Positions 32,379-46,204 of a stretch of 64,000 nt of DNA are shown piece after piece. Positions within the stretch are counted from its first letter, which is position 1; every line of letters begins with the position of its first letter. The DNA lies in contig JBHEQS010000001.1 of NCBI GenBank assembly GCA_046530765.1, positions 341,179 to 405,178 on the forward strand, read 5' to 3'. The position numbers and the translations under genes are program-made. This DNA is from Arsenophonus sp046530765 (GTDB taxonomy: Bacteria; Pseudomonadota; Gammaproteobacteria; Enterobacterales; Enterobacteriaceae). The notes beneath the pieces were generated by a model. It was not told the origin of the DNA. It saw only the letters and a program-made list of their open reading frames with translations, and did not search any database.

Positions 32379-34124
32379 TTAAATTTATTATAGAATAGTT
32401 GTATGTTTGTTACAAACAGTGGTATTAATTTTTTATTTTCACAAATGTGTACATGCAATTTAGTTTTAAACTTATGTCATTATTTAGTTAATTAACTTAA
32501 TTATTTTGAATAAATAAGTTAATTATTATTTTTTACATAAATTGTTGTTATTATGAGATTAAATTTATATTATAAATTATATTTAGTATAATGAATTATT
32601 TATTGAAACTATTTGTAGCATTTATATAAAAATTAATAATAAATATTAAAAAAAATTAGTTAGATTATTACATTTTAACAAAATTTTTTATATTTATTGT
32701 ACGTGTATTATAGAATAATTAATTTAGAATATTATGTTATTAAATATAAAGAATATTTAATTATTCTTAATAAAAATACTAAGTATGTTTTTTCTTAATA
32801 ATTATTCATATATAATATAATAATTATATGTAATGTTTCAATTTAAATAAAAAAATATTTTATATTAATTAATAATTAATATTTTTATGTTAGATTGATA
32901 TTTAATATCTTTATTATCAATAATATAAAGCTACTTGATAAAATAACGATAAAAAATATATCTTGTGTTTATTTTATAAAAAAAGATGATAATCAATCAT
33001 AATATCGTAACAAACTAATATAATTACTACCTTTTATAAAAAGAATTTAAAAACTAAATTATTTATCTTATTAATCTTTTATTTCTGAAAAAAATATATA
33101 TAAAAACAAGCACTTTGCTCCTATTAACCACAGTAATTCGCACCATAATAATAATAAGTTGATTTTTATGTGAAGTCAAACTTTAATTTTATGTTTGAGA
33201 TTTTTTTATAAATTGAATACTATTACTTTGTATTGTCTATTAAATGATTTAAATATTTATAATTTAATAGTAAGTGTTATATAAATTTATAGTGATATAA
33301 ATTTATATAACTGATGATATGATCGTAAAAAAATAATGCAGAAGAAAAATTCTCTATCCATAATTAATATAATACTAATTCTAGTTATCTAATTTATATA
33401 TATGTAAATTTTAATGAAAACTTTGAGTTCTAAAATAACTTTAATAAATTAAAGATAGGAGATATCAAACAAAACAACATTAATAATATTAAAATAGAAA
33501 AATTAAACATACATAATCTTTTGAAATTGACAAAAATTTTACTAAAAAGATTTTAAACTTGTATGCTAATTAATATTAACAATTTTCTAATACAAGTTAG
33601 AAAATCAATATATAAATACTTATGCTTAATTATATAGTATAATTATCTGGCATAAAATATTTTTTGTTTTACTTTTCATGTTTTAATATGAATATACTTC
33701 TTAAATATATTCATATTAGATTGAGATCGAATTGTAATATATAATTATTTTAAATAAAAATTAGTTATATACTATTTATTCTTTAATATAAAACAAACTA
33801 AAAGTAATAAACTAATTTTCTAAATTATCGCTATACTTAAATAAGTATAAATTTATGAAAGTAAACTTAAAAATATAGAAGAACATTTACTTATTTTATT
33901 TTATAAGAAATATTTTAAATTTTAAAATATTATATTATATTTAAGTATAATTTATATAGAAATAATAATCAAACAATACTAATAATGCTAGTTACTTTAT
34001 ATATTACTTATTCAATTTATAATATTTTATTTTTTATAATATGTGATGTAATTATTTTGCCACAATTAGTATTAGATTATTAATAACAGAGAAAATAATA
34101 ATCTTTTTATTGTTTAGAACTATT

Positions 34125-34165
34125 GATATTAACCTATAAATAAATTTTATTTATAGGTTAATATC
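34125..34165. repeat. Perfect inverted repeat, 20-bp arms, 1-nt loop
   Basis: GATATTAACCTATAAATAAA at 34125-34144, T, exact complement at 34146-34165. Confidence 0.92.
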
Positions 34166-34202
34166 TTTCTCAATTGTTATCATAATTCATAACTTAGACT
34201 TA

Positions 34203-34232
34203 ATTAATAATTTTTTATAAAAAATTATTAAT
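34203..34232. repeat. 30-bp perfect palindrome
   Basis: ATTAATAATTTTTTA joined to its complement, 37 bp after the previous inverted repeat. Confidence 0.88.
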
Positions 34233-34669
34233 GTTATACTTTAGTATACATATTAAAGTCTGTGATATTTAGAAGATTAACTAAATATAATTTCCTCACC
34301 ACACAAGTACTTGTTCGAGTAATTTAGATGTATGTATTAACGTTACCTAATTAGAAAATATTTATCTAATTAACTGAATATTATCGTACAAAGATAAATA
34401 TTATATCAATAATGTCATATATTATTTTTATATTTATCTTATATATTATTTAATATGTCATTATTCTGACAACTTTTCTGAAACAATTATTGTCTTATAC
34501 TTGTACATTTTAATTTAGTAATTTAATAGTGTTACTAACAAGCGCGTCTTCATTCATATGATAATCAAAATTATCTCATATATTAAATTAAAAGAAATTA
34601 GATATTTTTTTAAAATACAAAGATTTAATATTTTTTTTAAAAATCTAACTATTTTTATTATAACTATAA

Positions 34670-34715
34670 TACAACTTAGTGCAACTTAGTACAACCTAGT
34701 ACAACCTAGTACAAC
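34670..34715. repeat. 10-bp tandem repeat, about 4.5 copies
   Basis: Units of the form ACAACYTAGT at 34671, 34681 (first base G), 34691, 34701 and a partial at 34711. The only tandem array in the window not built solely of A and T. Confidence 0.9.
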
Positions 34716-35915
34716 TAAATTTTATTCAAAATAATTATTTATGAAACTTATAGAATATAAAAAACTACTATCATGATAAATTAATAAATAATATTGTTAT
34801 TGATTTAAGATAAAATTTTGGCTAACTAAAAAGTATAGAAACAATCTGTCTTTGTTAAATATTTCAAACGTTAAAAAAACATAGTTTATATTCTCTAATA
34901 TATAACATTTAAGAATTATTCAATTATTTTTATTATAAAATTAAAAGATTAAATATCTATATCTTCTACTTAATTCCATATTTTGTATAATGATACATAA
35001 TTTTATATTGCTTAATTCTAATTTTATACAAATGTTAATAACAGTAACTAACTGATTAATATTTTATATCTCAATAAAATTATAGAAATAATTTTATTTT
35101 AAATCATATTGAAAAACTTATATTATTAATGACGTCTTTATTAGTTGTTTTTCTATTAATATTTATTTTTACTATACATAACATTATGTATCTGTTTAAT
35201 TTAATAACTTGTAAAGATATTCTAGTAATTTATTGTGCAATATGTTTAATTAAAATTAAATTTTTTGATTAATTTATATAATGTTTACTATATTTATAAA
35301 TATCTATCTCTTAATTTAATTATAATTTTTTATAAATTTATGATTTTATTTAAATAATTTATTGATAAAATCATGTATATTCTTTGCATTATATTGTCAA
35401 ATATGACTATATAATTCGTATATAAATAAAATGTTAGTTCATTTGTTTGTGATTTTAATATATTGATTTATAATATTATATATTATTTTTTTATAATTCA
35501 TCTTTTCTTTCATTAAAGAACTATTATGGATAGTAACATGTTATTCTAATAATTATTTTGTTGTGAGTTGTTTTCATATATTAATCATTCTATCAAATTA
35601 ATTTAACTAATTGTTTTTTATTTTTTTATAACTACAATAAACGTCGCATAGTAATATTTTAATCAACATTAAAATTTATTGAATATACACTTACATTAAA
35701 AAATATGTATTTAATAATTTTTTCTATGTATCTACATAAGATTTATCGAAAAAAAATAACGCTCTTTTGTTCATTTTAAACTATAGATAACATTCATATT
35801 AACTAAACACATAACGACCAATTTTATTCTTTACGTAATAGCAAAATTTGATAGCAAAAAATTTTTTATTTAATTAATTGGAATTTTTTATAGATTTTTA
35901 TTTTTTAATAAAAAA

Positions 35916-35948
35916 ATAAATTATAATTAAATTTTAATTATAATTTAT
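35916..35948. repeat. Perfect inverted repeat, 16-bp arms
   Basis: ATAAATTATAATTAAA, T, exact complement. Confidence 0.85.
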
Positions 35949-37399
35949 CATAAGAAAATTATTCTTCTCAATACCAAAATAGTAATTAATATTTAAGATT
36001 TATAAGTTAATTTTAATTGAGTTCTAGTTGTTATCTTTTAAGTTGTACATCTTACTTAATTATTTTAAAATATTTAATTGTTATTAATTTGAAAAAATAA
36101 TAAATATTAATATATTTTAAATAAAAACATATTGATAAGAAGTGATTTTTATATTTTTATTAACAATAAATATCACTAAATATATAATGATATATTATAT
36201 TAAATACAAATAAAATTCATGTAATTCATTACATTTTAAATATATTTTTAATAAACATAAATTTCTATTTAATCAATAATTAAAAATCCAGTAAATAAAT
36301 AATTTTAAAAATTCTATAAAATAATCAGTATAATATATTAACGTTATTTAATAGTATTAAATACTATATTAGTTATATTAGTGATATAACTAAACATGCA
36401 AGTAAATAAGCTATTACATCATAAGCATCAATCTAATTAAATATTTTTTTTAAAATATATATGATTGGAACTTATCCAGAAATCATAAAATAATTTTATT
36501 ACTACTAGATTTATAAAAAAATAACTTCCAGTTATGATTAATATTATTAAATGATCTATAAAATTATTTTTTAATATAAATTACTATAATAAAAATTTAT
36601 AATATAATAACAATTCATTAAAATAATGTGCAACGATTTTTCTATCTTTTTGATACTTAGTATTGCTTTAAAAATATAGATGCTAATAACAATCTGCTTT
36701 GTATTTTCTAATTAATTAATAAAAATCGTTTCTAATTATTGCAATATTTTAATGTACTGTATATTATTAAATAATTCTATTTCTAAAAAGTAAAGAGTAT
36801 ACTTATAAAGATTTATTGTTCAACTAGATTTATTTTATGTAACTAAATTTTAGTAAATTGCCATGATCGAGATTATTGATGTAGACCTTATACATGAAAG
36901 AAAATAAATATGGACACTAAAACTTAATTACTATCAATAGTTATACAAATATATTATACAAAATAATTATCATTATTTTTTTTGTTTTTTGATGTGTGGC
37001 AAAATTATTTATTAAAAAAATCAAAGATTTTTCTTTAAAAAAAGATTAATTTCAAAGATATTTCATAAATTCACTTAATCGCAATATTCTATCTTAATTA
37101 CTTTATATCTAATTAATTGCTTAATTTTTGATTATAATTCTATAATTTATAATTACATACTAAAGATGTATAACTTTAACCTTTTAATATTATAGAACTA
37201 ACTTTTAATAATTACATTTTATTTGTAATATAATTCATTTAAACTAATTATACATATCATGTAACATAATATTTTGTTACTACTTTTATTTTAATCTTTA
37301 ATTAATTTTTATAATTATAGATATCATTATTTGTAATTAATAATCTATTCGATAATTTTAACTCAAATCTATTTTAATTCTAAAATTAAGTTAAATAAA

Positions 37400-38224
37400 A
37401 ATAATTAAAATTTCAATAGTTAATTATAATTGATTGTATAATCTTAATTATTTAAAAATATAAAATAATTTTTTTTCAATATATTTGTATTAAATTTTAA
37501 TAGATATTAGGAAATAGAGAAAATTTGTTATCTCAATTTCTTTGAATAGATAAAAATATCTTTTATCAAAATAAATAAATTTATATAATTTAATATATAT
37601 TTATAGTTATCATTTTTTACTAAAAATTAATATTATTATAAATTTATATTAAAATATATTTTTTAAAATTTTACATAATCTCAAACATTACTTTATATTA
37701 TCTAAATTATTAAAAAATTTTCAAAATGCTAATTTTATGTCCGAATAATAAAACAAATATATGATTCGAGTAAACATATAATCTATTGATAGATAATTGT
37801 ATTTTAAAAGCAGTTTAGATCTAATTATAATTTTTAATTAAAAACAAACATATTTTAATCAAAAATTAATTAAAAAATTAAACCAATTAACATTAAAAAT
37901 AAATACTAGATATTTACATGAAGAATCTATTAAAGTTTTTATAATTTAACTTAAAATTTCTTAAATACTTTTTAATAATTGTATAATATGTTAATTTTTC
38001 TAATGCAATAATTAAAATATATTTATTGAATCTTTTTTAATCATAGTATTTCAAATATGAAATTTTGTATTTAAAATTAACATAAAATCGCATGCGAAAT
38101 AATTAATAAATAAATCATATAATTGAACTGGTGAATTGTTTTAAAATTAAATACTAAATGTTAATAACATTATTATAATTATGTTATTTAATGAATATTC
38201 ATGTTACACAATTTAAAATATCTA
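37400..38224 (-). pseudogene. mepA: Decayed murein endopeptidase gene
   Basis: Directly downstream of aroC, as in E. coli. On the minus strand from 38074 the frame reads L-N-T-K-F-H-I-*-N-T-M, matching LPIQSEHYQVM, then K-D-S-I-N-I-F-* for TDQRRYFG. At 37890-37872 L-I-G-L-I-F-* matches QTGLDVD of the metal-site region (Thr to Ile, Asp to Ile, Val to Phe), within a few bases of the expected distance. MepA is a periplasmic D,D-/L,D-endopeptidase. Start and end are predicted. Confidence 0.52.
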
Positions 38225-39280
38225 ACTACATTGAGCGCGATTACGTAAAAAATGATCAATAAGAACTATCGCCATCATAGATTCTGCTATCGGTACAGCT
38301 CTTATTCCAACACATGGGTCATGACGCCCACTAATAATTATTTCAACATCATTACCTTCCATATCAATGCTTCTGCCTGGGATAGATATGCTTGAACTTG
38401 GCTTCAAGGCTAAATGAACAATAATTGGTTGATTGCTGCTTATACCACCCAATATACCACCAGCATGATTGCTGATAAATCCATTATTGGTGATTTCATC
38501 ACGATTTTCACTTCCTTTCAACCCGACTACCTTAAAACCATCACCAATTTCAACACCTTTAACTGCATTTATGCTCATCATTGCATGTGCTATATCTGCA
38601 TCTAATTTATCAAAAACAGGCTCTCCTAATCCAGCAGGAACATTTTCAGCAATAATAGTTATTTTAGCACCAATAGAGTTACCTTCTTTTTTCAATGCGC
38701 ACAATAAAGCATCCAAAGCGGTTATTTTTGTTGAATCAGGGCAAAAAAATGGATTTCTTTCAACAAAACTCCAATCCTTTAGTTCGCAACAAATATCTCC
38801 AATTTGACTTAAATAACCCCTAATTATTATACCAACTTTTTGTTTCAAATATTTTTTTGCTATCGCCCCAGCTGCAACTCGCATTGTTGTTTCACGCGCT
38901 GAATATCTCCCACCACCTCGGTAGTCACGAAAACCATATTTTTGTTGGTATGTATAATCTGCATGCCCAGGGCGAAAAATATCTTTAATATTAGTATAAT
39001 CCTGCGATCGATGATCATAATTTTTAATCAATAAACCAATTGGTGTTCCTGTCGTTTTTCCATCAAAAACACCAGATAAAATTTTAATATGATCAAGTTC
39101 CAATCGTTGAGTAGTATAATGAGAAACTCCTGGTTTACGGCGATCTAAATCAATTTGCAGATCTTTTTCTGATAATTCCATTCCAGGAGGAATGCCATCA
39201 ACAATACATCCAATACAAAAACCATGCGACTCACCAAATGTAGTGACACGAAAAATCTGCCCAATTGAATTTCCAGCCAT
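38222..39280 (-). CDS. aroC: Chorismate synthase
   Basis: Last shikimate-pathway step, EPSP to chorismate, using reduced FMN; cytoplasmic tetramer. 352 residues from ATG 39280 (an in-frame TTG at 39283 would add one Met but sits too close to the AGGAA site; ATG has 7-nt spacing). Motifs FGESHG (15-20), DLDRRKPG, RPGHADYT (103-110), RYSARETTMRVAAGAIAKK, SNHAGGILGGISS and RHDPCVGIRAVPIAE are kept. The C-terminus ends at RNRAQCS, about ten residues shorter than the E. coli protein, outside the catalytic core. prmB remnant upstream, mepA remnant downstream. Suggests aromatic amino acid or folate/quinone precursor supply is retained. Confidence 0.98.
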   Translation of the reverse strand: MAGNSIGQIFRVTTFGESHGFCIGCIVDGIPPGMELSEKDLQIDLDRRKPGVSHYTTQRLELDHIKILSGVFDGKTTGTPIGLLIKNYDHRSQDYTNIKDIFRPGHADYTYQQKYGFRDYRGGGRYSARETTMRVAAGAIAKKYLKQKVGIIIRGYLSQIGDICCELKDWSFVERNPFFCPDSTKITALDALLCALKKEGNSIGAKITIIAENVPAGLGEPVFDKLDADIAHAMMSINAVKGVEIGDGFKVVGLKGSENRDEITNNGFISNHAGGILGGISSNQPIIVHLALKPSSSISIPGRSIDMEGNDVEIIISGRHDPCVGIRAVPIAESMMAIVLIDHFLRNRAQCS

Positions 39281-39357
39281 CAATTTTTTCCTATTTTATT
39301 TATCACAAAAATCAATAAATAAATTATTTAATTATATGAAATAAGATACATGTTAAT

Positions 39358-40290
39358 CAACAAATGATATAAATTTATATTTATATTCAATAAGTTATTT
39401 TTTTTCTATTAACGCAAATACAAAAAAAAACATTACAAGCTAAAACTTTAACCAAGCAAATATAATATCTACTATTACTCAATTATTGTATAATAATGAT
39501 ATTTTTATATTTATAAGTTAGCAATTAATTTTGATTATAAATATTATATATTTATTTAAATTTTATATGATAAATTTTAAATTGTCACAACATGTTTAAA
39601 TTATTAATTTTAACCATATCAGATATTCAGCTAATAAATTAAATATATTCATTGAATATATACATGCAATTGTATGATATAGATATATGTTAAAGTTTTT
39701 TGGTTTATTAATTTATAATAAGTTGAAGTTATATAAAAATCAAATGTTTAGAATCTATATCTTACTAAATAATTTGAAATTAATAACGTTTAGTATGTCA
39801 ATTTTAAAAAAACACTGTATGTTTTTGCTATGAATAATAAATCTAAAATTAAGCAATAATATCTTAAAGAATATACATTAAATTGTTATTAATTATATAC
39901 GTTTTAGTAACTAGTAACTAGAATCTTAAATTTTTTATTACTTCTCTAGAAGTCGACAGTAAAATAATAAATAAGTGGCCTTAAAGTTGAATAATAATAA
40001 GTTTCTATCTATTTTCATTTTGTATTCTTCAATTTAAATTTAAACTAAACTACTAATAATAATAGAATAAAAATAGAAATTTAAATTTTATATTTTCAGT
40101 GCTTTATATAAATTCTTTTTATGCACTAATATTAATTATTTTAGTAAAAAAATGCACAAAATTAAAGCAACGCATTAATAAAATAAATTATTAATAATCA
40201 TATAAATTAAATAATTCCACCTATAACAATGTTATTATAGTAGTGATAGTAATATTAGTTTTTTATTTATCTAACTATATTTAAAAAAAA
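39358..40290 (-). pseudogene. prmB: Decayed ribosomal protein L3 methyltransferase gene
   Basis: Upstream of aroC on the same strand, as in E. coli. The frame at 39460 (minus) reads F-A-W-L-K-F-*, matching FTWLEFD near the PrmB C-terminus, followed by V-F-A-L-I-E-K-K for VFMLTKEQ. Near 39714-39700, K-L-I-N-Q-K-T matches DLIVTNPPY of the methyltransferase motif with two codons missing, at almost the right distance (about 82 versus 80 codons). PrmB methylates a glutamine of L3. Upstream half predicted. Confidence 0.62.
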
Positions 40291-40703
40291 ATATACTTGA
40301 AGAAAAATATTTTTGTAAGTTTTTATATTATTTTATGTGAATTAATATTTTATATTTTTAAGTATTTAAAACATATTTTTTTAACTAAAATAAAACAAAA
40401 TAATTAATTAATTCTAATTTATTACTATATTCGTTATTGTTAATCATATTTTTTTTAAAGTAAAAATTATCAATTTTCTCTTGCATAAAAACTAGTTTAA
40501 TCATAATGATAATGTTGTTAAATGTTTGTGAATATTCTGTATTAAAGATTTTAAAATTTTTCATAAAACTTACTATTTTATTTTAAAAAAACAATATCGT
40601 ACAATAATGTAAAAATATTATCCAATAAATATAAATTTTTTAAGATAATTCTAAAATTGCTTTATTAAATACTTACTATCATGATAATAATTTAGAAATT
40701 TCG

Positions 40704-40729
40704 TAGTATCATTATAGATAATGATACTA
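40704..40729. repeat. Inverted repeat, 11-bp arms
   Basis: TAGTATCATTA, loop TAGA, TAATGATACTA. Confidence 0.75.
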
Positions 40730-41085
40730 ATGTTATAGTTAAAAATTAATAAATATCATCTGTTAATAACATATCATTTTGTATATAATGAAAATGTAAT
40801 TTTTGTTTTAATAATTTTTTTTGTTGATTGATGTTAGAGTTTGTGCACTTATAGAAAAGTGAAGTTATTAAATGGCGTCTTTAATATATTCATTTTATAA
40901 TATGTCTATTCGTTGTATAAATTTAAATTTAAATAAAACTATATAGTTATTTCAAATAAACTTTAACTAAAGATTTAATTTACTACAAAATAAAATAATA
41001 TAAATAACTATTTTATTAAAAATTTATTGCAAAAAAATATTTAGTAAAAATAATATTAAATTTAGATTTAACTACTATTTTTCTG

Positions 41086-41113
41086 TTAAATATTAAATAT
41101 TAAATATTAAATA
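41086..41113. repeat. Tandem 7-bp repeat, four copies
   Basis: Four exact copies of TTAAATA. Confidence 0.85.
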
Positions 41114-43346
41114 TTATTAAATAAATATATCATCAATTATGAACTATTAGTAAATAGATATATTATTAATTATTTATTTAATTTATAAAATTTAAATTAT
41201 TTTAACAACAAACATTAATAAATTATTACACCTATTTTACTTTTTTATAATTATTTAAAATAAAATGTAAAATTCTATAATTAATCAATATAAACAAAAT
41301 CTTTTAAATTAAATCAATAATAAGATTAATATACTACTTCACGAATTTTTTATGTACCTTAAAATATTTATTTTTTTTTGCAAAAAAATTATAAAAGATT
41401 TTAATTAAAATTCATGCATTTTAATTCCATATAATATATATTGAGGATTACTTGCTTCTAAAAATAAAAATAACTTATAATTTTATGAATGTTGTTAATT
41501 AAATTTTAAAATATTTCATAAAAATAAACTGATACAACATTATAATACATATATTGGAATTGACGACATTATATTGTTCCAAAACACTATAAAAATTATT
41601 TATTTCTTATTTAAACAATTTGTAGTTAATTATTTAAATAATATTAATACATTTAGCGCAAAAACTATTTGTAAAACCAATTAAAATATTGAACTCCATA
41701 ATAAATGCAGAAGTAAAAAATAATATCATACTTGTATGATATTCAGTGTTAACTAAATATAGAGTTAACTATTAAGAATAATAATAGAATCATGATCGCG
41801 ATAAAAGATTAAAATTATATATAGAAATTATAAAGAATATTGTAATTAAAATTGAATAATAATATATTAAAGTTCTCTAATCATGTATTAGATCTATCTT
41901 TTGTTATTGATATCTATATTATATCAGATTGTTATCAACATAATAATATGCTTACTCTAAGTAAGAGTATTATTATAAATTTCATTTTATTTTTAATAAA
42001 ATATTATAGAACAGATTTTGTGTTAATAATTATATGTTTTAAAAAATTAAATTTCACTTATTTTGATTTAATAATAGTAATTTAATTACTTTTATTAAAC
42101 GTAACGTGTTTAAAGTATCATTTAAAATAGAGTAATATATATAATATATATTAAAATTAAACTAATTAAACGCAAATACAGTCAATATAAATAAAAATAA
42201 AGGAATTCTATTCAAAAATTAATATTAATAAGAATTCAATAGTATAAGTAAGTAGTGTGTTACTATTATCAAAAATAAAATTTATCTTACTTAGTTGAAT
42301 ATATATAAACAAATTACTCATAATGATCAAATCTAAGTTGAGTTTCTTTGCACAATATTGTTAATTTGATAATAACAATTTGTTTCTTATAATAATACTT
42401 TATTATAATATTTTATATTATTGTATACAATAATATAACTTTTACTTTATTTTAAATAAATTTATAGAATAATTTAAGTTCACTTAGTATTATTAAATAT
42501 AAATAAATTTTCTTATCTAATTAATTCAATTTAAATTTATATTAAAATAACAAGCATGCAGTTAAATTTTCAATTTTTTTAAAAAAAATAATAAAAAATT
42601 GTGATAATATATATTTGAAATTAGCTAATAAATAGTAAATTAAACTCAACAGTAATTTACCTGTTATAAAATTATTACTTAAATGATAACTTATAAGAAA
42701 TCTTCTAATAAATTCAAAATAATTTACAATAATAGTATTATTAATATGAATATACTTTATTTCTACATGAAAAAATTATTTTTTTTATAAATTAAGTAAT
42801 TAAAATATTATAATAAATATTTATTATATTTATATAAATGTAAATATTCTTTTATTATATAAACTTTTATAATAAATAATTAACTATTTATATAAATATA
42901 TTATTATTTAATAATAATATATAACTTGAAATTCCATAAATCAAAATAGAATCAATATAACAGATTAAATTAATAAAAATAATTATTATATTTTAACGTA
43001 TAATAAAAGATATTAAAAAAAATAAATATTAAACAAAACTCTAATTACTTTTATATTAATTTTGCATTAATATTTTCAGATGAATAAGTCAAGTTATATA
43101 TTTCAAAACAATTTTACATGAGATAAATTTTAATAAATTAGTATTATAAATAAACACTATACAATATTTACATATTTAGAAAAGTTAATGATTATTACAC
43201 TTTGTTGTTTCTTAAAAATAAATGATATTTGATTTGTTAGTAAAATAAATTTCTTCCAATCATTGCTTCAATCAATATTTTATAAAAATGGCAGAAGGGT
43301 TATAATCTTAAAAGTTATGAATTTAAAAAAAAATCAATAAAATTAA

Positions 43347-43370
43347 CAATACATTATTCGTAATGTATTG
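43347..43370. repeat. Hairpin with TTCG tetraloop
   Basis: CAATACATTA, TTCG, TAATGTATTG. In RNA this gives a UUCG loop, though closed by A:U and not the favoured C:G. Confidence 0.8.
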
Positions 43371-46174
43371 CAAACAAAAGTTATTAATAGAAATATTATT
43401 AATAACTCACTTAAAGTTTTATGCCAATTATTTCATAAAATATATATTTATATACTTTATAAAATTTATAAATATCAGAATATTTTAAAACTACTTAGTG
43501 ACAGGATATAAATTTAAATTTTGCTATATTATTTAACTATTTTAGTTAGACAAACTAGACCGAATAATAATTAAATCATAATAAATAACTTGAAATACTA
43601 TATACTTATAAATAGGATTGAAATCTAGTTTAATAGATTTTAAAAAAATTAAACTTACATATTTTATTACTATTAAATTTAATTTAGATAGATTGTTTAA
43701 TAATTATCATTTTAATTATTTTTAATTATGTTGCATAAATAAGAAAGCTTAAAAATTAATACTGAAATACTAATAAAAATATTAGTAATAGTCTGACAAA
43801 TAATAAGTTTTAATTATCATTATTATAAGAATAAAAATTTTAATTTTAATAATTTTCATTTGTAAATATATAGATTTTAATTCTGTATCAAAACATAAGT
43901 TATACACATAGAGTAACAATTGAGAATATAGTTATATTAAATGCAGATATTTCATATTTTAATCATAATAAATTTCTGATATAAAATTAGAATTAATTAT
44001 TTAATATAATGAAAATTATTTAAGTTTTGAATATAATTTATATTAATCAGTAGAAATTTAAAAAAGTAGCAATTAAAATTTTGTAAACTATATGCTTATA
44101 TATTAATATATTAGTTAAATATCCAGCTCATCTTTAATTCAGAATTGTAGGATTAGTAAATATTACTAATATAAGTTAATATAATTATTTATATCAAAAT
44201 TATTAGTAAGAAATACTAAATCTTCTATAATATTTTCTTTATTATAGTATAGAAACAGAATAAAATATTAAACATATCAAAAAGAAATTATTAGAAAAAA
44301 ACAATTTATTATTACATTATATGTATAAAAAGTATAAAAATGTAAGGATTATTTAAATATTTTTTTTTAAAATGAATATAAAAAACTAAAATAATAATTT
44401 ACATAAATTATTACAAATAGAGATTGTAATCTTTTCATTAAAGATTGAATATTTTATGGAATTAATTACATTGTATTAAATTTTTTCTTACATTAAAAAT
44501 TGTTATAAAAACTTATATCTATATAACAAATAATTAATTTTATTGATGAAATATATTTTCAAAAAAAATAGATTTTCTATTATATATTATTTTTATTTTT
44601 AGCAAAAAAAACAGTGATTTAAAACTAGTTAATTCTATTAGAAAAATATTTGATCGACAATTATTAATTAAAAGAAAATACTAAACATTATTTAATTTTA
44701 TTAAAGTTAATTATGATGAATTTATATGTAGTGTTAACAATAGGAAACAAGGATTTTAGTTTATCAAATAACTTCTTATAATTTAATTAATTTATTATTT
44801 TTTTTCAAAAAAAACTAAAATATATAAACTTTTCTAAATTATATATAAAGTCATTGTATTCTATTTATAAACTTAATTACAATCTAAAAATAGAAAAACT
44901 GCTTTTATAAGTGTTTTTATTTAAAAAAGTTTATTTTATTGAATTTATTTAAAGATATATATGCGTCAAATTACATGATATTATATATATAATATTGTAG
45001 AATAACTACATATAATAAAAAAATTTTAATATATATTGAGTGCCTCAATTGATGTAATTTACTGGTTACCAAAGAGCTATGTTAATTCAAATATTCTTTG
45101 ATTTTAATATACCACACTATAGCTCTACGTTATTTTAATTTAAGTTTTAATTAAGAAAGCTTATAATATATAAGATTAGATCTTTTGTATAAAAAATAAT
45201 AACAATAATAAAGCTTAAAAAAATTAATCATCGTTTATTTAATATTTTATCTTTATAAGAAAATAAAGTGCAAAATAATAAGTATTAAAAAAAAATAGTT
45301 TTAATTTATTTCTATATATTAATTATAATTAATGATACTGGTTTTAAATAATATAATATTTTATTTATCAAAAGGTTAAGTTGAAAACATATAATTAATT
45401 TTATTAAAGAAAATAGTAAAAATAATAATTATGTCCAATGACAATATAATCTAACAAAGTATATTTAATTAATAAAATTCAGAAATTAATAAAATAAGAA
45501 ATAATTTTCATAATTACTGTTGCACTATAATATTCAAAATACTTTTAATATAGTAAACCTAATTATATTCTAATTTGAAATTTTATTTATAATATAGCAA
45601 AAATTTATGATTTTATTATATCAAAATAAATAAGTTTAAATAATGAAGGTCAAATAAGAAATTACAGTAGTCAACTTAACAAAATTATTTTTTTAACAAA
45701 ACATAAAATAAAAATTAATTATAAAAAATTAACATTATTATTGTATAGATATAAATCTAATGCACAATCTAATGTATTTGTCATAAATCTCTTAAAATAT
45801 CTAATCAAATCAATATTTGAATATTAAGAAAATATATATTTTACTTATGATAAATTTATTTAAGAGAATTAAATCTGAATATTTCAAATAAATATCAAAA
45901 AATCTACCAATAATATATACATGTAATATTTAATAATAATTATTAAATTCACTCTAAGTCATTTTATTAATAAACCATCCTGACATCATTGTCATTAGCA
46001 TATCATATCAATAATTTAAATATAACTAACTATTATAATGTTAAGCTAAAGCCATATAAATATTTATGAATTTTTACTTTCATTCTAACTATAAATATAA
46101 TATTTACATATACAAATTACAACTTTTATTGCAAAATTTTCTGAAATTTATATATTTCTAATAAAATATAGCAT

Positions 46175-46204
46175 TTTTGTTTTAATTCTTGAATTAAAAC
46201 AAAA
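46175..46204. repeat. Perfect inverted repeat, 14-bp arms
   Basis: TTTTGTTTTAATTC, TT, exact complement. Confidence 0.85.

Larger units (their letters stand above)
32379..37399. other. 5 kb spacer, no recognised gene
   Basis: Nothing of gene size on either strand. sbp, cdh and tpiA, the E. coli pfkA neighbours, were not recognised. Contains inverted repeats at 34125-34165, 34203-34232 and 35916-35948 and a 10-bp tandem repeat at 34670-34715. Confidence 0.5.

Noticed and set aside
34261..34340. Slightly GC-richer patch tested as a tRNA
   Set aside because: No cloverleaf, no TTC-loop motif and no acceptor stem could be built. No tRNA was found anywhere in the window.
41852..42085. 77-codon open frame on the plus strand
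   Set aside because: Composition equals the surrounding AT-rich spacer, TTG start without ribosome binding site, no recognisable family; expected by chance.
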